Source of the DNA: Amniculibacterium aquaticum
GTDB taxonomy: Bacteria > Bacteroidota > Bacteroidia > Flavobacteriales > Weeksellaceae
Reading direction: 5' to 3'
Assembly: GCF_003852705.1 (NCBI RefSeq)
Contig: NZ_REFA01000002.1
Coordinates: forward strand, 62,001-126,000
DNA length: 64,000 nucleotides
Positions 1 through 9,063 of this stretch are shown here, piece after piece. Every line of letters starts with the position of its first letter. Position 1 is the first letter of the stretch. Below the pieces are notes generated by a model that saw nothing but the letters and a program-made list of their open reading frames with translations, did not search any database and had not been told where the DNA came from. Position numbers and translations under genes: made by a program.

Positions 1-1713
1 TGGTGTACCTTGGTTTTCCGAAAGTACACTTTGTCCCCAAGATCTAATTTTTTTAGGATAACCAATCAGATCTGCTAAAGTTGGGTAAATGTCCATTTGT
101 TGCGTGGTCTTTGTGATGTTTCCCGTCAAGTTGTATTTGGGATTGGGCGAGTAAAATAAAACCGGAATGGCAAAACGATTCATTGCTTTTTCGTATTCTG
201 GATAGCCAATTTGGTTGGTGTGGTCGGCAACCAAAACAAAAATGGTGTTGTGGTACCAAGGCATTTTTTTGGCGGTTTCAAAGAATTTCTTCAAGGCAAA
301 ATCGGTATATCCAATCGGTTCGTGGATTTCTAACGGTCCTTTTTTGAATTTGCCTTTATATTTTTCCGGTACCTTAAAAGGATGATGAGAGGATACGCTG
401 AAAAGTGTGGACATGAAAGGTTGTTTGGTTTTATCCAAATTTTTAGCGAAATATTGGAAGAACGGCTCGTCCCAAATCCCCCAAATCCCATCAAAATCCT
501 GATCGTTGTTGTATTCTGTTTTCCCAAAATAATGTTTGAAACCCAAGATGTTCCCAAAGCCTAAAAATCCCATACTGCCGTTGGAAGCACCGTGGTAAAA
601 CGAGGTGTCGTAGCCCATTTCGTTGGTGATGGAAACTATGGATTGTATTTTTTGATTGGAAAATGGTGAGCTGGTAAATGCATCCGTCAGGCTGGGGATT
701 CCGGCCAGGATAGAACTCATCCCATGGATGGATTGTCTGCCGTTGGCAAAGGCATTGGTCCAGATCATACTGTGTTGTGCAAGGCTATCTACAAAAGGAG
801 TGTAAGAAACAAAATTTTTGATTTTTGTGTCCTTGTTGAAGGCACCGGAATATTCTTTGCCAAAACTTTCTAATATAAAAATGACGATGTTGGGTTTGGA
901 TTCTACATTGCGGGTGGGATAGCTTTTGTACGGGACAATGTTTTGGTCGATGTATTTTTCATCAACAAAATTTACCAATTCAAAATTATTGGTATTCATG
1001 GTTCTGAAAAATGAAAAAACAGAATTAAGAACCAGGTTGGCCTGCACCGGATTTTTGACATAACGGTTGGCATCCACCAGGTTTACAGGTCGTGTGCTGT
1101 GCTTGAAATCGCCCCGGATACCACCTATGGCTAAAGTGACAATGACGCAAAGGGAAACGATGGAGCTGATGAAGTAAGGGATGAGTTTTGTAGGTTTTTG
1201 TTCGTCAACACTTAATTTTTTATAGAGAAATACCCAAATTGACATGCAAAGTACAAAAGCAACAGCAACCGATGGATTTTGAATTAATGAAATCCCAAAA
1301 ACCTTAGAAATATTGGTTTCGTTTTGTGCAACATGAAGGGCAGTGGTGGTCAGTCGTGCTTGTGAAAATTTGAAATAAATAAAATCCCCAAAATTCATGA
1401 TGAAAGCGATTCCGTTGGTGATGAAATACAGCCAAAACAAAAATTTCTGATAGACTTTTTTAGTGTTTATGGTCAACGGCAGGATGCTGAGCAGAATAAA
1501 AAGTCCATTGACATACAGTATGGCGGTGGTATCGAACTGGGTGCCGTGATAGGCCAAACTGAGGTAGTCGGAAACCGAATCGACCTTGATGAGCTCTTTG
1601 TTGTACCACCAAAACAGCAATCTGGCGATTTGATAAAAAACAAAAACTAAAAATATTCTATAAAATAAAAGGACAATTTCCTGTATTCGGACTTCTTTCG
1701 TAGAGATTTTCAT
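1..1713 (-). CDS. LTA synthase family / sulfatase-like membrane enzyme (C-terminus cut off)
   Basis: An alkaline-phosphatase-superfamily enzyme of the LtaS/phosphoethanolamine-transferase type that would act on phosphoglycerol- or phosphoethanolamine-like groups outside the inner membrane. About 570 residues are visible and the frame runs off the window start. The first ~210 residues hold several hydrophobic segments. The periplasmic catalytic domain follows, with an ESFGKEYSG metal-site motif, NGRQSIHGMSS (its Ser, about residue 328, sits where LtaS has its catalytic Thr), SSHHPF and VADHTNQ. The ATG at 1711-1713 is the first good start. Substrate cannot be told from sequence; a teichoic-acid role is unlikely in a Gram-negative. 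Confidence 0.85.
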   Translation of the reverse strand, partial: MKISTKEVRIQEIVLLFYRIFLVFVFYQIARLLFWWYNKELIKVDSVSDYLSLAYHGTQFDTTAILYVNGLFILLSILPLTINTKKVYQKFLFWLYFITNGIAFIMNFGDFIYFKFSQARLTTTALHVAQNETNISKVFGISLIQNPSVAVAFVLCMSIWVFLYKKLSVDEQKPTKLIPYFISSIVSLCVIVTLAIGGIRGDFKHSTRPVNLVDANRYVKNPVQANLVLNSVFSFFRTMNTNNFELVNFVDEKYIDQNIVPYKSYPTRNVESKPNIVIFILESFGKEYSGAFNKDTKIKNFVSYTPFVDSLAQHSMIWTNAFANGRQSIHGMSSILAGIPSLTDAFTSSPFSNQKIQSIVSITNEMGYDTSFYHGASNGSMGFLGFGNILGFKHYFGKTEYNNDQDFDGIWGIWDEPFFQYFAKNLDKTKQPFMSTLFSVSSHHPFKVPEKYKGKFKKGPLEIHEPIGYTDFALKKFFETAKKMPWYHNTIFVLVADHTNQIGYPEYEKAMNRFAIPVLFYSPNPKYNLTGNITKTTQQMDIYPTLADLIGYPKKIRSWGQSVLSENQGTP

Positions 1714-1886
1714 GCTGCAAATTTAGGATTTTACATTGTATTTGAAATTGATTTATGGGTAATAATCTATTTTAGTAATATAAATAATTATAACAATTTC
1801 TGTTTATGTTTTTATGTGTAAGTTCTTGAATATTAATAGGATTGTCTTAAATCTAAATTCAACCTTCTAACTGTCCACTTCTTTTG

Positions 1887-1894
1887 TATTTTTG
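1887..1894 (+). promoter_or_regulatory. Bacteroidota -7 box upstream of the nitroreductase gene
   Basis: TATTTTTG matches TAnnTTTG and ends 18 nt before the ATG at 1913. No clear -33 TTG is seen at the expected distance. Confidence 0.55.
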
Positions 1895-1912
1895 TAAAAA
1901 TTTATTTGAATC

Positions 1913-2431
1913 ATGAACGAAGCAACGATTTTAAAACAAATTATAGAAAATAGAAGAAGCATCTATCCTAAAAATTATAGTTCGAAACCCATTGAGGATG
2001 AGGTTTTGGGGGAGATTTTGTCATCATCAAACTTTGCGCCCAATCATAAAAAAACCAAACCTTGGCGTTTTCATTTGTTGAAAGGCGAAGCATTGACCAA
2101 CTTGAGTTTGGAGATACAAAAAATATACAAAGAAACCACACCGCAACATTTGTTTCTACAAAAAAAACACGACGATTTTGCCCATAAAATAAGTCAGACT
2201 TCAGCAATCATTCCTATCGTTGTTAATTACAGTGGGCTCGTTCCTCAGTGGGAAGAGGTGGCAGCGGTTTCCATGGCGGTACAAAACATGTATCTTACAG
2301 CAACCGCTCATAAGGTGGGATGTTATTGGAGTTCGCATCCCGTTTTTCATCAACTGAAATCGTATTTTGAACTTGAAGAAAATCAAGAATGCCTCGGGCT
2401 TTTCTATCTTGGTAATGTAGCGGAAAATTAA
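1913..2431 (+). CDS. nitroreductase family protein
   Basis: A small FMN-dependent nitroreductase-fold protein of 172 aa, close to the usual size of short YdjA-like members, expected to reduce nitro compounds, quinones or related substrates with NAD(P)H. Family signs are the N-terminal ENRRSIYPKNYSSKPI segment (FMN-phosphate-binding RR), NFAPNHKKTKPWRF, the central AAVSMAVQNMYLTATAHKVGCYW helix region in which GCYW is conserved, and a C-terminal CLGLFYLGNV strand. It stands alone between a divergent membrane gene and rpsP and has its own -7 box. The physiological substrate is unknown. Confidence 0.85.
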   Translation: MNEATILKQIIENRRSIYPKNYSSKPIEDEVLGEILSSSNFAPNHKKTKPWRFHLLKGEALTNLSLEIQKIYKETTPQHLFLQKKHDDFAHKISQTSAIIPIVVNYSGLVPQWEEVAAVSMAVQNMYLTATAHKVGCYWSSHPVFHQLKSYFELEENQECLGLFYLGNVAEN

Positions 2432-2456
2432 AAATAAATTTTAGTCAAAGACTTTG

Positions 2457-2487
2457 TTGTGTGATAAATAAAAAAAACTTATTTTTG
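2457..2487 (+). promoter_or_regulatory. rpsP promoter
   Basis: TTG at 2457-2459, a 20-nt spacer and TATTTTTG at 2480-2487 fit the Flavobacterium consensus TTG-N17-23-TAnnTTTG. About 46 nt separate the -7 box from the rpsP ATG. Confidence 0.7.
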
Positions 2488-2533
2488 CACACTTAAATAT
2501 TAATCGGGACGAGATCCCTTAAAAACAACAATT

Positions 2534-3076
2534 ATGTCAGTAAAAATCAGATTACAAAGACACGGTAAAAAAGGAAAACCTTTCTTTCACATCGTAGTAG
2601 CAGATTCAAGAGCAAAAAGAGATGGTAAATTCATCGAGAAATTGGGAACATACAATCCAATCACGAACCCTGCAACCATCGATTTGAATGTAGATGCAGC
2701 AGTACAATGGTTGAACAACGGTGCACAACCGTCCGATACCGCTAGAGCAATCCTTTCTTACAAAGGTGCTTTGTACAAAAAACATCTTCAAGGTGGTGTA
2801 GCTAAAGGTGCTTTCGACGAAGCTGAAGCTGAAAAAAGATTTGCAGCTTGGGTAGAAGCTAAAGAAGCTAAAGTACAAGGTAAAGTAGATGGATTGGTAC
2901 AATCTAAAGCAGACGCTAAAAAAGCAGCTTTGGAAGCAGAAGTTAAAGTAAACGAAGCAAGAATCGCAGCAGCAGCTCAAGCTGAAGCCGATGCTAAAGC
3001 AGCAGCTGAAGCTACTGAAGAAGTAGTAGCAGAAGAAACTCCAGCAACTGAAGGAGAAGAGCAAGCTGAAGCTTAA
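2534..3076 (+). CDS. rpsP: 30S ribosomal protein S16 with long C-terminal extension
   Basis: Ribosomal protein bS16, needed for small-subunit assembly. The canonical S16 fold is in the first ~80-85 residues (MSVKIRLQRHGKKGKPF, then the conserved VVADSRAKRDGKFIEKLGTYNP). The protein continues to 180 aa, about twice the bacterial norm, with an Ala/Glu/Lys-rich, probably helical tail ending in an acidic stretch. Long S16 tails are known in Bacteroidota. It heads the usual rpsP-rimM pair; rimM follows 70 bp later behind its own possible promoter and hairpin. Confidence 0.97.
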   Translation: MSVKIRLQRHGKKGKPFFHIVVADSRAKRDGKFIEKLGTYNPITNPATIDLNVDAAVQWLNNGAQPSDTARAILSYKGALYKKHLQGGVAKGAFDEAEAEKRFAAWVEAKEAKVQGKVDGLVQSKADAKKAALEAEVKVNEARIAAAAQAEADAKAAAEATEEVVAEETPATEGEEQAEA

Positions 3077-3093
3077 GAAATTATAAAAATAAT

Positions 3094-3127
3094 TATCTTT
3101 GCAGAGACGCGATTTATTCGCGTCTCT
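3094..3127 (+). promoter_or_regulatory. -7 box and perfect hairpin in the rpsP-rimM gap
   Basis: TATCTTTG (3094-3101) matches TAnnTTTG. A perfect 10-bp stem (AGAGACGCGA at 3103-3112, TCGCGTCTCT at 3118-3127, loop TTTAT) follows at once and is trailed by CTTATTTTAT. Either rimM has its own promoter with a hairpin at the very 5' end of the mRNA, or this is an attenuating rpsP terminator. Confidence 0.5.
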
Positions 3128-3146
3128 CTTATTTTATAGATTTATT

Positions 3147-3689
3147 ATGAACAAAAAAGATTGCTATTTTTTAGGCAAAATCACCAGAAAACACGGCTTG
3201 CAAGGCAATGTAATCCTAAAATTAGATACCGACCAACCTTCGCATTACGATCGATTAGAAGGCGTTTTTCTAGAAGTAAACGGATTGTTAGTTCCTTTTT
3301 TTATTGAAAAACAGCAGTGGTCCAAAGACGATACTAAAATTATTTCGTTTAAAAATGCAAGTGAGCAAATGGTGGAACAAAGCATCGGGAAAAATGTATT
3401 TCTCCCGCTATCGACCTTGCCAATATTGACAGGAAAGAAATTTTATTATCACGAAGTTGTTGGGTATTCTATTGTGGATCAAGATGGTACGGATTGTGGA
3501 GTGGTGAAAGAAGTGAACGACCAAACGGCTCAACATTATTTTATTCTTGATTTGGATGGAAAAGAGGTGATCATTCCCATCATCAAAGATTGGATTTTGG
3601 AGGTTAACAGAGACGAAAAGAAAATAAAAATGCAGTTGCCGGACGGCTTGTTGGATGTGTTTCTAACAAAAGCCGTTAGGGACGAATAG
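3147..3689 (+). CDS. rimM: 16S rRNA processing protein RimM
   Basis: A ribosome maturation factor that binds S19 and the 30S head. The 180 aa are normal for the family. The N-terminal RimM beta-barrel begins MNKKDCYFLGKITRKHGLQG (Gly-Lys-Ile...His-Gly-Leu is the signature) and the C-terminal PRC-like barrel contains FYYHEVVGYSIVD and VIIPIIKDWILEVNRDEKKI. I start at 3147, because the upstream in-frame codons run through the hairpin at 3103-3127 and lack family similarity. It follows rpsP as in most bacteria. Confidence 0.95.
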   Translation: MNKKDCYFLGKITRKHGLQGNVILKLDTDQPSHYDRLEGVFLEVNGLLVPFFIEKQQWSKDDTKIISFKNASEQMVEQSIGKNVFLPLSTLPILTGKKFYYHEVVGYSIVDQDGTDCGVVKEVNDQTAQHYFILDLDGKEVIIPIIKDWILEVNRDEKKIKMQLPDGLLDVFLTKAVRDE

Positions 3690-3780
3690 AGAAAAAGATT
3701 GAATGTGCTTTCCGCTCTATAATTTCAATCATTTTGTGCATAGAAATCGCACACTTTACAATAATTAAGCCAAAAATCAC

Positions 3781-3788
3781 TAAATTTG
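3781..3788 (+). promoter_or_regulatory. -7 box for asnS
   Basis: TAAATTTG matches TAnnTTTG and lies 21 nt before the ATG at 3810. It decides the start: upstream in-frame codons beginning at 3786 would overlap the promoter. Confidence 0.6.
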
Positions 3789-3809
3789 CGGTTCATTGAA
3801 TTTTTACAA

Positions 3810-5258
3810 ATGAAAAGACAAACGATAAAATCTTTATTAGCAGATTATAAAAAAGTTCTTCATCACGATATTACCGTGCAAGGTTGGGTTAGAGCATTCC
3901 GTTCCAACCGTTTTATAGCCCTTAACGACGGTTCTACCATCAACAACTTACAAGTGGTGGTGGATTTTGAATCCTTTGACGAAGAAACCATTAAAAATAT
4001 TAAAACCGCCTCTTCTCTAAAAATTGTTGGCGAAGTGGTAGAAAGTCAAGGTGCTGGACAAAATATTGAAATTATTGCCAAGAAAATCGAAATTTTAGGC
4101 GATAATTTTTCTGAAGATTTGGAGAAAACCGTGCTTCAACCTAAAAAACATTCCTTAGAAGTGCTTAGGGATCAGGCGCATTTGCGTTTTAGAACCAATT
4201 TGTTTTCTGCCGTATTTAGAATTCGTCATGCCATTTCTTTTGCCATTCACAAATTCTTCAACGATGGCGAATTTTTCTACATTCACACTCCTCTTATTAC
4301 CGGTGCCGATGCCGAAGGTGCTGGGGAAATGTTCAGCGTAACAGGATTTGACCTGAATGAAGTGCCAAGAACTGAAGACGGATCTGTAGATTACGAGTCG
4401 GATTTCTTTGGTAAAAAAACCAGCCTTACCGTTTCCGGACAGCTCAATGTAGAAACCGCCATGATGGGATTGGGCAGGGTATATACTTTTGGACCAACTT
4501 TCCGTGCAGAAAACTCCAACACCACAAGACACCTTGCCGAGTTTTGGATGGTTGAACCAGAAGTCGCTTTCAACGATTTAGAAGACAACATCGACCTTGC
4601 TGAAGATTTCTTAAAATTCGTTATTTCTTATGTTCTAGAAAATTGCAAAGACGATTTGGAATTCTTGGACAAAAGATTTGCCGAAGAACAAAAACAAAAA
4701 CCAGAAAAAGATAGAGCCAAAGAAGGCCTTATAGAAAAATTGGAGAATGTGGTGAAAAAGAGATTCATGAGGGTTTCTTACACAGAAGCCATAGAAATTT
4801 TGATGAACTCCAAAGAAAATAAAAAAGGAAAATTCCAATTCCCGGTAGAAGCTTGGGGTTGCGATCTTCAAAGTGAGCACGAAAGATATTTGGTAGAAAA
4901 ACATTTCGAAAGTCCAGTGGTATTGTTTGATTATCCTGCAGAAATCAAAGCATTCTACATGAAACTGAACGAAGATGGAAAAACGGTAAGAGCGATGGAT
5001 GTTCTTTTCCCTGGGATTGGCGAGATTATCGGTGGATCGCAGAGAGAAGAAAAACTATCGGTACTGAAAGCCAAAATGGAAAAAATGAAAGTGGACGAAC
5101 ACGAACTTTGGTGGTATCTGGATACCCGAAAATTTGGATCGGTTCCGCATTCTGGTTTCGGTTTGGGATTGGAAAGATTGGTACTTTTCATCACCGGGAT
5201 GACCAACATCCGAGATGTAATTCCTTTCCCAAGAACACCAAAAACGGCAGAGTTTTAA
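3810..5258 (+). CDS. asnS: asparaginyl-tRNA synthetase
   Basis: Class IIb synthetase charging tRNA-Asn. The 482 aa have an N-terminal OB-fold anticodon-binding domain ([20 protein letters not shown], residues ~20-115) and a class II catalytic core with motif 2 ([20 protein letters not shown]) and motif 3 ([20 protein letters not shown]), ending in the family-typical [10 protein letters not shown] lysine-rich insertion around residues 285-310 is common in Bacteroidota AsnRS. It stands alone; rpoN starts 125 bp later behind an inverted repeat. Confidence 0.97.
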   Translation: MKRQTIKSLLADYKKVLHHDITVQGWVRAFRSNRFIALNDGSTINNLQVVVDFESFDEETIKNIKTASSLKIVGEVVESQGAGQNIEIIAKKIEILGDNFSEDLEKTVLQPKKHSLEVLRDQAHLRFRTNLFSAVFRIRHAISFAIHKFFNDGEFFYIHTPLITGADAEGAGEMFSVTGFDLNEVPRTEDGSVDYESDFFGKKTSLTVSGQLNVETAMMGLGRVYTFGPTFRAENSNTTRHLAEFWMVEPEVAFNDLEDNIDLAEDFLKFVISYVLENCKDDLEFLDKRFAEEQKQKPEKDRAKEGLIEKLENVVKKRFMRVSYTEAIEILMNSKENKKGKFQFPVEAWGCDLQSEHERYLVEKHFESPVVLFDYPAEIKAFYMKLNEDGKTVRAMDVLFPGIGEIIGGSQREEKLSVLKAKMEKMKVDEHELWWYLDTRKFGSVPHSGFGLGLERLVLFITGMTNIRDVIPFPRTPKTAEF

Positions 5259-5283
5259 TTTAAACAAAAATATAAAATTAAGC

Positions 5284-5336
5284 ATTGACCGATTTGTGTA
5301 AAATAGTTGTAAATTTATTTCACCAAATCGGTCAAT
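5284..5336. repeat. 13-bp inverted repeat between asnS and rpoN
   Basis: ATTGACCGATTTG (5284-5296) and its exact complement (5324-5336) enclose 27 nt that include TAAATTTA, one mismatch from a -7 box. No T-run follows, so it is not a simple terminator; paired operator half-sites around an rpoN promoter or a leader hairpin are possible. Confidence 0.5.
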
Positions 5337-5383
5337 TGATATTTTATCATCATCATTTTTCAACAGACAACGATACTTAGATC

Positions 5384-6862
5384 ATGCTAAAGCAACACCT
5401 TCAAATGAAACTCGGGCAAAAGCTCGCACCTCAACAAATTCAGTTGATGAAGCTCATTCAGCTTCATACCCTTGAGTTTGAACAAGAATTGGAGCGTGAG
5501 TTGGAAGAAAATCCTGCTTTGGAAAAAGTGAGCGATGACGACAAAGACGAAAACTTTGACGAGCTGGGTAAAGAATATGAAGAAGAAGGTAACGAAAGCA
5601 TAGAAACCGATTTCGATGTGGACGAATATTTGTACGATGACGAACCTTCCTACAAAACCGCTTCCAGCAACTACTCGGCAGACGATGAAGAGTTTGATAG
5701 CCAAAGTCTTCTGACCGAAGGACAAACCTTGTACGATTATTTGATGGAGCAAATCCACCTGATCCATATCGAAGAAGAAGACCTGAAAATTGCCGAATAC
5801 CTCATCGGAAACTTAGACAACGACGGATATCTGCGCCGTGAACTGAAATCCATTGTCGATGATTTGGCCTTTTCGCAAGGGGTTTATACCAACATCGATC
5901 AAGTGCAAAATGTATTGGAAAATTATGTACAGAAGTTGGATCCATCGGGAGTCGGGGCCAGAAATCTTCAGGAATGTTTGATCTTGCAAATCGAGAAAAA
6001 AGTTGTAGCCGACAAAGCCGTTCAATTGGCAGCCAATATTTTGAAACATCAGTTCGAAGCACTTTCCAACAAGCATTACAATAAAATTATTCAAAAATAC
6101 GATATCGAAGAAGAGGATCTTAAAGAAGCCTTGGACGAAATCGCCCACCTTTCGCCAAAAGTGGGTGGTAATTTTGATACGCAAACCATCACCATCAACC
6201 AAGAAATTATTCCGGATTTTGTCATTCAGATTCGTGAAAATAAAAATGGAAAACCCGAAGTCTTGGCGATGTTGAACAGTAAAAATGCGCCTACACTTCG
6301 CGTTTCTGATGAGTACAAAGATATTCTGACAACCTATTCCCACGATAAAAAATCGACAGAACACAAGCAGGCAGCACTGTTTATTAAACAAAAATTGGAT
6401 GCAGCAAAATGGTACATTGATGCCATCAACCAAAGGCAAAATACCTTGCTGAAAACCATAACAGCAATTGTGAAAATCCAAAAAGAATTCTTCATTACAG
6501 GCGATGAAAAATCCCTGAAACCCATGATTCTAAAGGACATTGCCGAGGATACAGGTTTTGATATTTCCACCATATCTCGTGTGGTAAAAAGCAAATATGC
6601 CGACACACCCAACGGAATTATCTTGCTGAAGGATCTGTTCTCGGACTCTCTCACCAACGACGATGGAGAGGAGGTTTCGACCAAAGAGATTAAGACTTTC
6701 TTGCAAGAAGCCATTGACAACGAAAACAAAAGAAAACCACTCACCGATGATGCATTGGTAGCCGTTCTCAAAGACAAAGGCTATAACATTGCCAGAAGAA
6801 CCATTGCCAAATATCGGGAGCAGCTCAACATTCCTGTGGCAAGGCTAAGAAAGGAACTTTAG
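5384..6862 (+). CDS. rpoN: RNA polymerase sigma-54 factor
   Basis: Alternative sigma factor recognising -24/-12 promoters and needing AAA+ activators. The 492 aa show all regions: the Gln/Leu-rich activator-interacting domain (LAPQQIQLMKLIQLHTLEFE then ENPALE, residues ~12-45), an acidic linker (~45-115), the core-binding domain (LDPSGVGARNLQECL, ~185-200), the HTH (DIAEDTGFDISTISRVVKSK) and the C-terminal RpoN box (ARRTIAKYREQLNIP, ~469-483). No sigma-54 activator gene is seen in this window. A strong terminator follows at 6901. Confidence 0.97.
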   Translation: MLKQHLQMKLGQKLAPQQIQLMKLIQLHTLEFEQELERELEENPALEKVSDDDKDENFDELGKEYEEEGNESIETDFDVDEYLYDDEPSYKTASSNYSADDEEFDSQSLLTEGQTLYDYLMEQIHLIHIEEEDLKIAEYLIGNLDNDGYLRRELKSIVDDLAFSQGVYTNIDQVQNVLENYVQKLDPSGVGARNLQECLILQIEKKVVADKAVQLAANILKHQFEALSNKHYNKIIQKYDIEEEDLKEALDEIAHLSPKVGGNFDTQTITINQEIIPDFVIQIRENKNGKPEVLAMLNSKNAPTLRVSDEYKDILTTYSHDKKSTEHKQAALFIKQKLDAAKWYIDAINQRQNTLLKTITAIVKIQKEFFITGDEKSLKPMILKDIAEDTGFDISTISRVVKSKYADTPNGIILLKDLFSDSLTNDDGEEVSTKEIKTFLQEAIDNENKRKPLTDDALVAVLKDKGYNIARRTIAKYREQLNIPVARLRKEL

Positions 6863-6900
6863 TGCGATTTCAACAATAAAAAATCAAAACAATACAACAT

Positions 6901-6938
6901 AGAACTTTGCATCCGTGCAAGGTTCTTTTTTTTTTTTT
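6901..6938 (+). terminator. rho-independent terminator of rpoN
   Basis: An 11-bp stem (6901-6911 with 6916-6926, one G-U pair), loop TCCG, then about 12 T. Confidence 0.9.
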
Positions 6939-6973
6939 GAAGCATCAAGATTGATCTTATTTTCAAAATTCCA

Positions 6974-7048
6974 CCGGCTGTACGCTGTATCTTTTGTGCC
7001 CAGGCTTTTCCCTTCGCCTACAAAAGGATGCCGCTTCCATCCGGGCTA
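6974..7048 (-). ncRNA. structured intergenic element E1, 3' of uvrC
   Basis: Read on the minus strand, it starts AGCCCGGATGGAAGCGGCAT, has CTTTTGT, a variable 25-nt centre, ACAAAAG and an end with GCG/GCCGG. The two arms form a long imperfect hairpin (6974-6998 with 7020-7045). The same architecture recurs at 15145-15232 (E2). Both copies sit just downstream of a gene on the same strand. From memory, similar AGCCCGGATGGAAGCGG elements are frequent in Flavobacteriia genomes; their function is unknown to me. Confidence 0.5.
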
Positions 7049-7144
7049 GATTCAAAAGTCGAGATTCTTTCAGATTTCCTATTGATGAAAATGTGTCAAA
7101 AAAAAGTTGCAGAAAAAATGTAATTTTCTGTTCGTGGGAAAAAT

Positions 7145-8935
7145 TTAGCTGTTAAAATACTCCCAAATCACTTTGGCTTTGGCTTTGCCTACAATTTCCT
7201 CCAAGGCTTCTATTGTAGATTCTTTTACGCGTTTTACCGACTTTAGTTTTTGTAAAAGTTGCTCAATCGTTTTTTCTCCCACACCCGGAATTTCTTCCAA
7301 TTCGGATTTTATGGTAGAATTTTTTCTGCGGGTTCTGTGGTGCTTTATCCCAAACCGATGCGACTCGTCACGGATGCGTTGAAGGACTTTTAAGGTTTCG
7401 GATTTTTTGTCCAAATACAACGGATCGGGATCGTTCGGGAAGTAGATTTCTTCCAACCTTTTGGCGATACCAATGATGGTGATCTTGCCGTACAATCCCA
7501 ATATTTTCAAACTTTTTATGGCCGAAGAAAGTTGGCCTTTTCCACCGTCAATCAGGATCAGTTGTGGCAAATCTCCGCCTTCATCCAAAAGTCTGGAGTA
7601 CCTTCTGAGGATCACCTCTTCCATGGTGGCAAAATCGTTGGGACCCGCCACCGTTTTTGGGTGGAAAATTCGATAGTCGGCTTTGCTGGGTTTACCATTT
7701 TTAAAAACCACACAGGCCGAAACGGGATTGGTGCCTTGAATGTTGGAGTTGTCGAAACCTTCGATGTGCCGAGGTTCTACAGGCATTTTTAAGAGTTTTT
7801 TCATCTCGGCCATCACACGATTGGTGTGTCGGTCCGGATCTACAATTTGTATTTGTTTTAGTTTTTCAACTCGGTATTCCTTAGCATTTTGTTCGGAAAG
7901 TTCCACAATTCTTTTTTTGTCGCCCATTTTCGGGACCAACAATTTTACATTGGGGATTTCTGTACTCAGGTGGAAGGGCAAGAGGATTTCTTTGGAATTG
8001 GAGTTGAATTTTCTTCGTATTTCAATCATGGCTTCTTCCAAGATTTCTTCATCGCTTTCTTCCAATATTTTTTTTATTTCCGTGGTATAACTCTGTATGA
8101 TGTTTCCGTTTCGGATTTTAAAATAGTTAACAAAAACTGCCGTTTCGTCGCTGCACATCCCGAAAACATCTACATCGTCAATGGTGGGGCTCACCACGGT
8201 GTGTTTGGCTTGGTAGTCTTCTAAAAGTTCCAGTTTTTCTTTGGTCATTTGTGCCTTTTCGAATTCCAGATTTTTGGCAAACTCCATCATTTCTTCCAAA
8301 AGGTATTGTTTTGCGATTCTGAAATCGCCTTTAATAATCCCACGGATGGCCTCAACTTTTTTCTGATAATGCTCCAGGCTTTCCAATCCTTCGCAGGGAC
8401 CATCACAGTTTTTGATGTGGTACTCCAAGCAGACCTTGTATTTGCCTTCGTCAATTTTTTTTTGTGAAAGATCCAGAGTGCAGGTTCGAAGTCTGTAGAT
8501 GTTTTTTATGGTTTCTAGCAGGACTTTTGCGGGTCTTACTTTGGCATAAGGGCCGTAATATTCCGATCCGTCTTTTACCTTGTTTCGGGTAAGGAAAACT
8601 CTTGGGAAATTTTCATTTTTTATACAAATCCACGGGTAGGTTTTGTCGTCCTTCATCATGATGTTGTAGAAGGGTTGGTGCTCTTTGATCAGGTTGTTTT
8701 CTAGTAAAAGGGCATCGTATTCGCTGGGGACAATGGTGGTTTCTAAACGGTGGATTTTCCCAACCATTATTTTGGTTTTGTATCCAGAAACGGTTTTGTT
8801 GAAGTAGGAAAGGACTCTTTTTTTCAGGTTTTTAGCTTTGCCCACATACAACAATTGGTTGTCCTTGTCGTAATATCGGTACACTCCGGGTTCGGAAGAA
8901 AGGGTTTTTAATTGGAGTTCTAGTTGGGCATTCAT
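7145..8935 (-). CDS. uvrC: excinuclease ABC subunit C
   Basis: The nuclease subunit of UvrABC nucleotide excision repair, cutting on both sides of a lesion. The 596 aa match the family. Domains in order: GIY-YIG nuclease for the 3' cut (EPGVYRYYDKDNQLLYVGKA, residues ~15-95), a UVR UvrB-interaction motif (FAKNLEFEKAQMTKEKLELL, ~213-235), the RNase-H-like 5' nuclease (EGFDNSNIQGTNPVSACVVF, ~392-412) and a C-terminal helix-hairpin-helix (LEEIPGVGEKTIEQLLQKL, ~545-565). It appears to be a single-gene unit, with E1 in its 3' region. Confidence 0.97.
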   Translation of the reverse strand: MNAQLELQLKTLSSEPGVYRYYDKDNQLLYVGKAKNLKKRVLSYFNKTVSGYKTKIMVGKIHRLETTIVPSEYDALLLENNLIKEHQPFYNIMMKDDKTYPWICIKNENFPRVFLTRNKVKDGSEYYGPYAKVRPAKVLLETIKNIYRLRTCTLDLSQKKIDEGKYKVCLEYHIKNCDGPCEGLESLEHYQKKVEAIRGIIKGDFRIAKQYLLEEMMEFAKNLEFEKAQMTKEKLELLEDYQAKHTVVSPTIDDVDVFGMCSDETAVFVNYFKIRNGNIIQSYTTEIKKILEESDEEILEEAMIEIRRKFNSNSKEILLPFHLSTEIPNVKLLVPKMGDKKRIVELSEQNAKEYRVEKLKQIQIVDPDRHTNRVMAEMKKLLKMPVEPRHIEGFDNSNIQGTNPVSACVVFKNGKPSKADYRIFHPKTVAGPNDFATMEEVILRRYSRLLDEGGDLPQLILIDGGKGQLSSAIKSLKILGLYGKITIIGIAKRLEEIYFPNDPDPLYLDKKSETLKVLQRIRDESHRFGIKHHRTRRKNSTIKSELEEIPGVGEKTIEQLLQKLKSVKRVKESTIEALEEIVGKAKAKVIWEYFNS

Positions 8936-9063
8936 CTTTCAAAAATAAGAAAAATTGTCCTTTTTATCGGATTGTTAAGATCAAAAATTTCATTTGAAGA
9001 ATTGAAGGAGAATAATTTTATAAGCTCCTAAAAAAGCCGTATTTTTAGCCAAAATTTACAACA

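Noticed and set aside
5813-6481. 222-codon open frame on the minus strand inside rpoN
   Set aside because: Antisense to a clear rpoN; composition is a shadow of codon use and no domain is visible.
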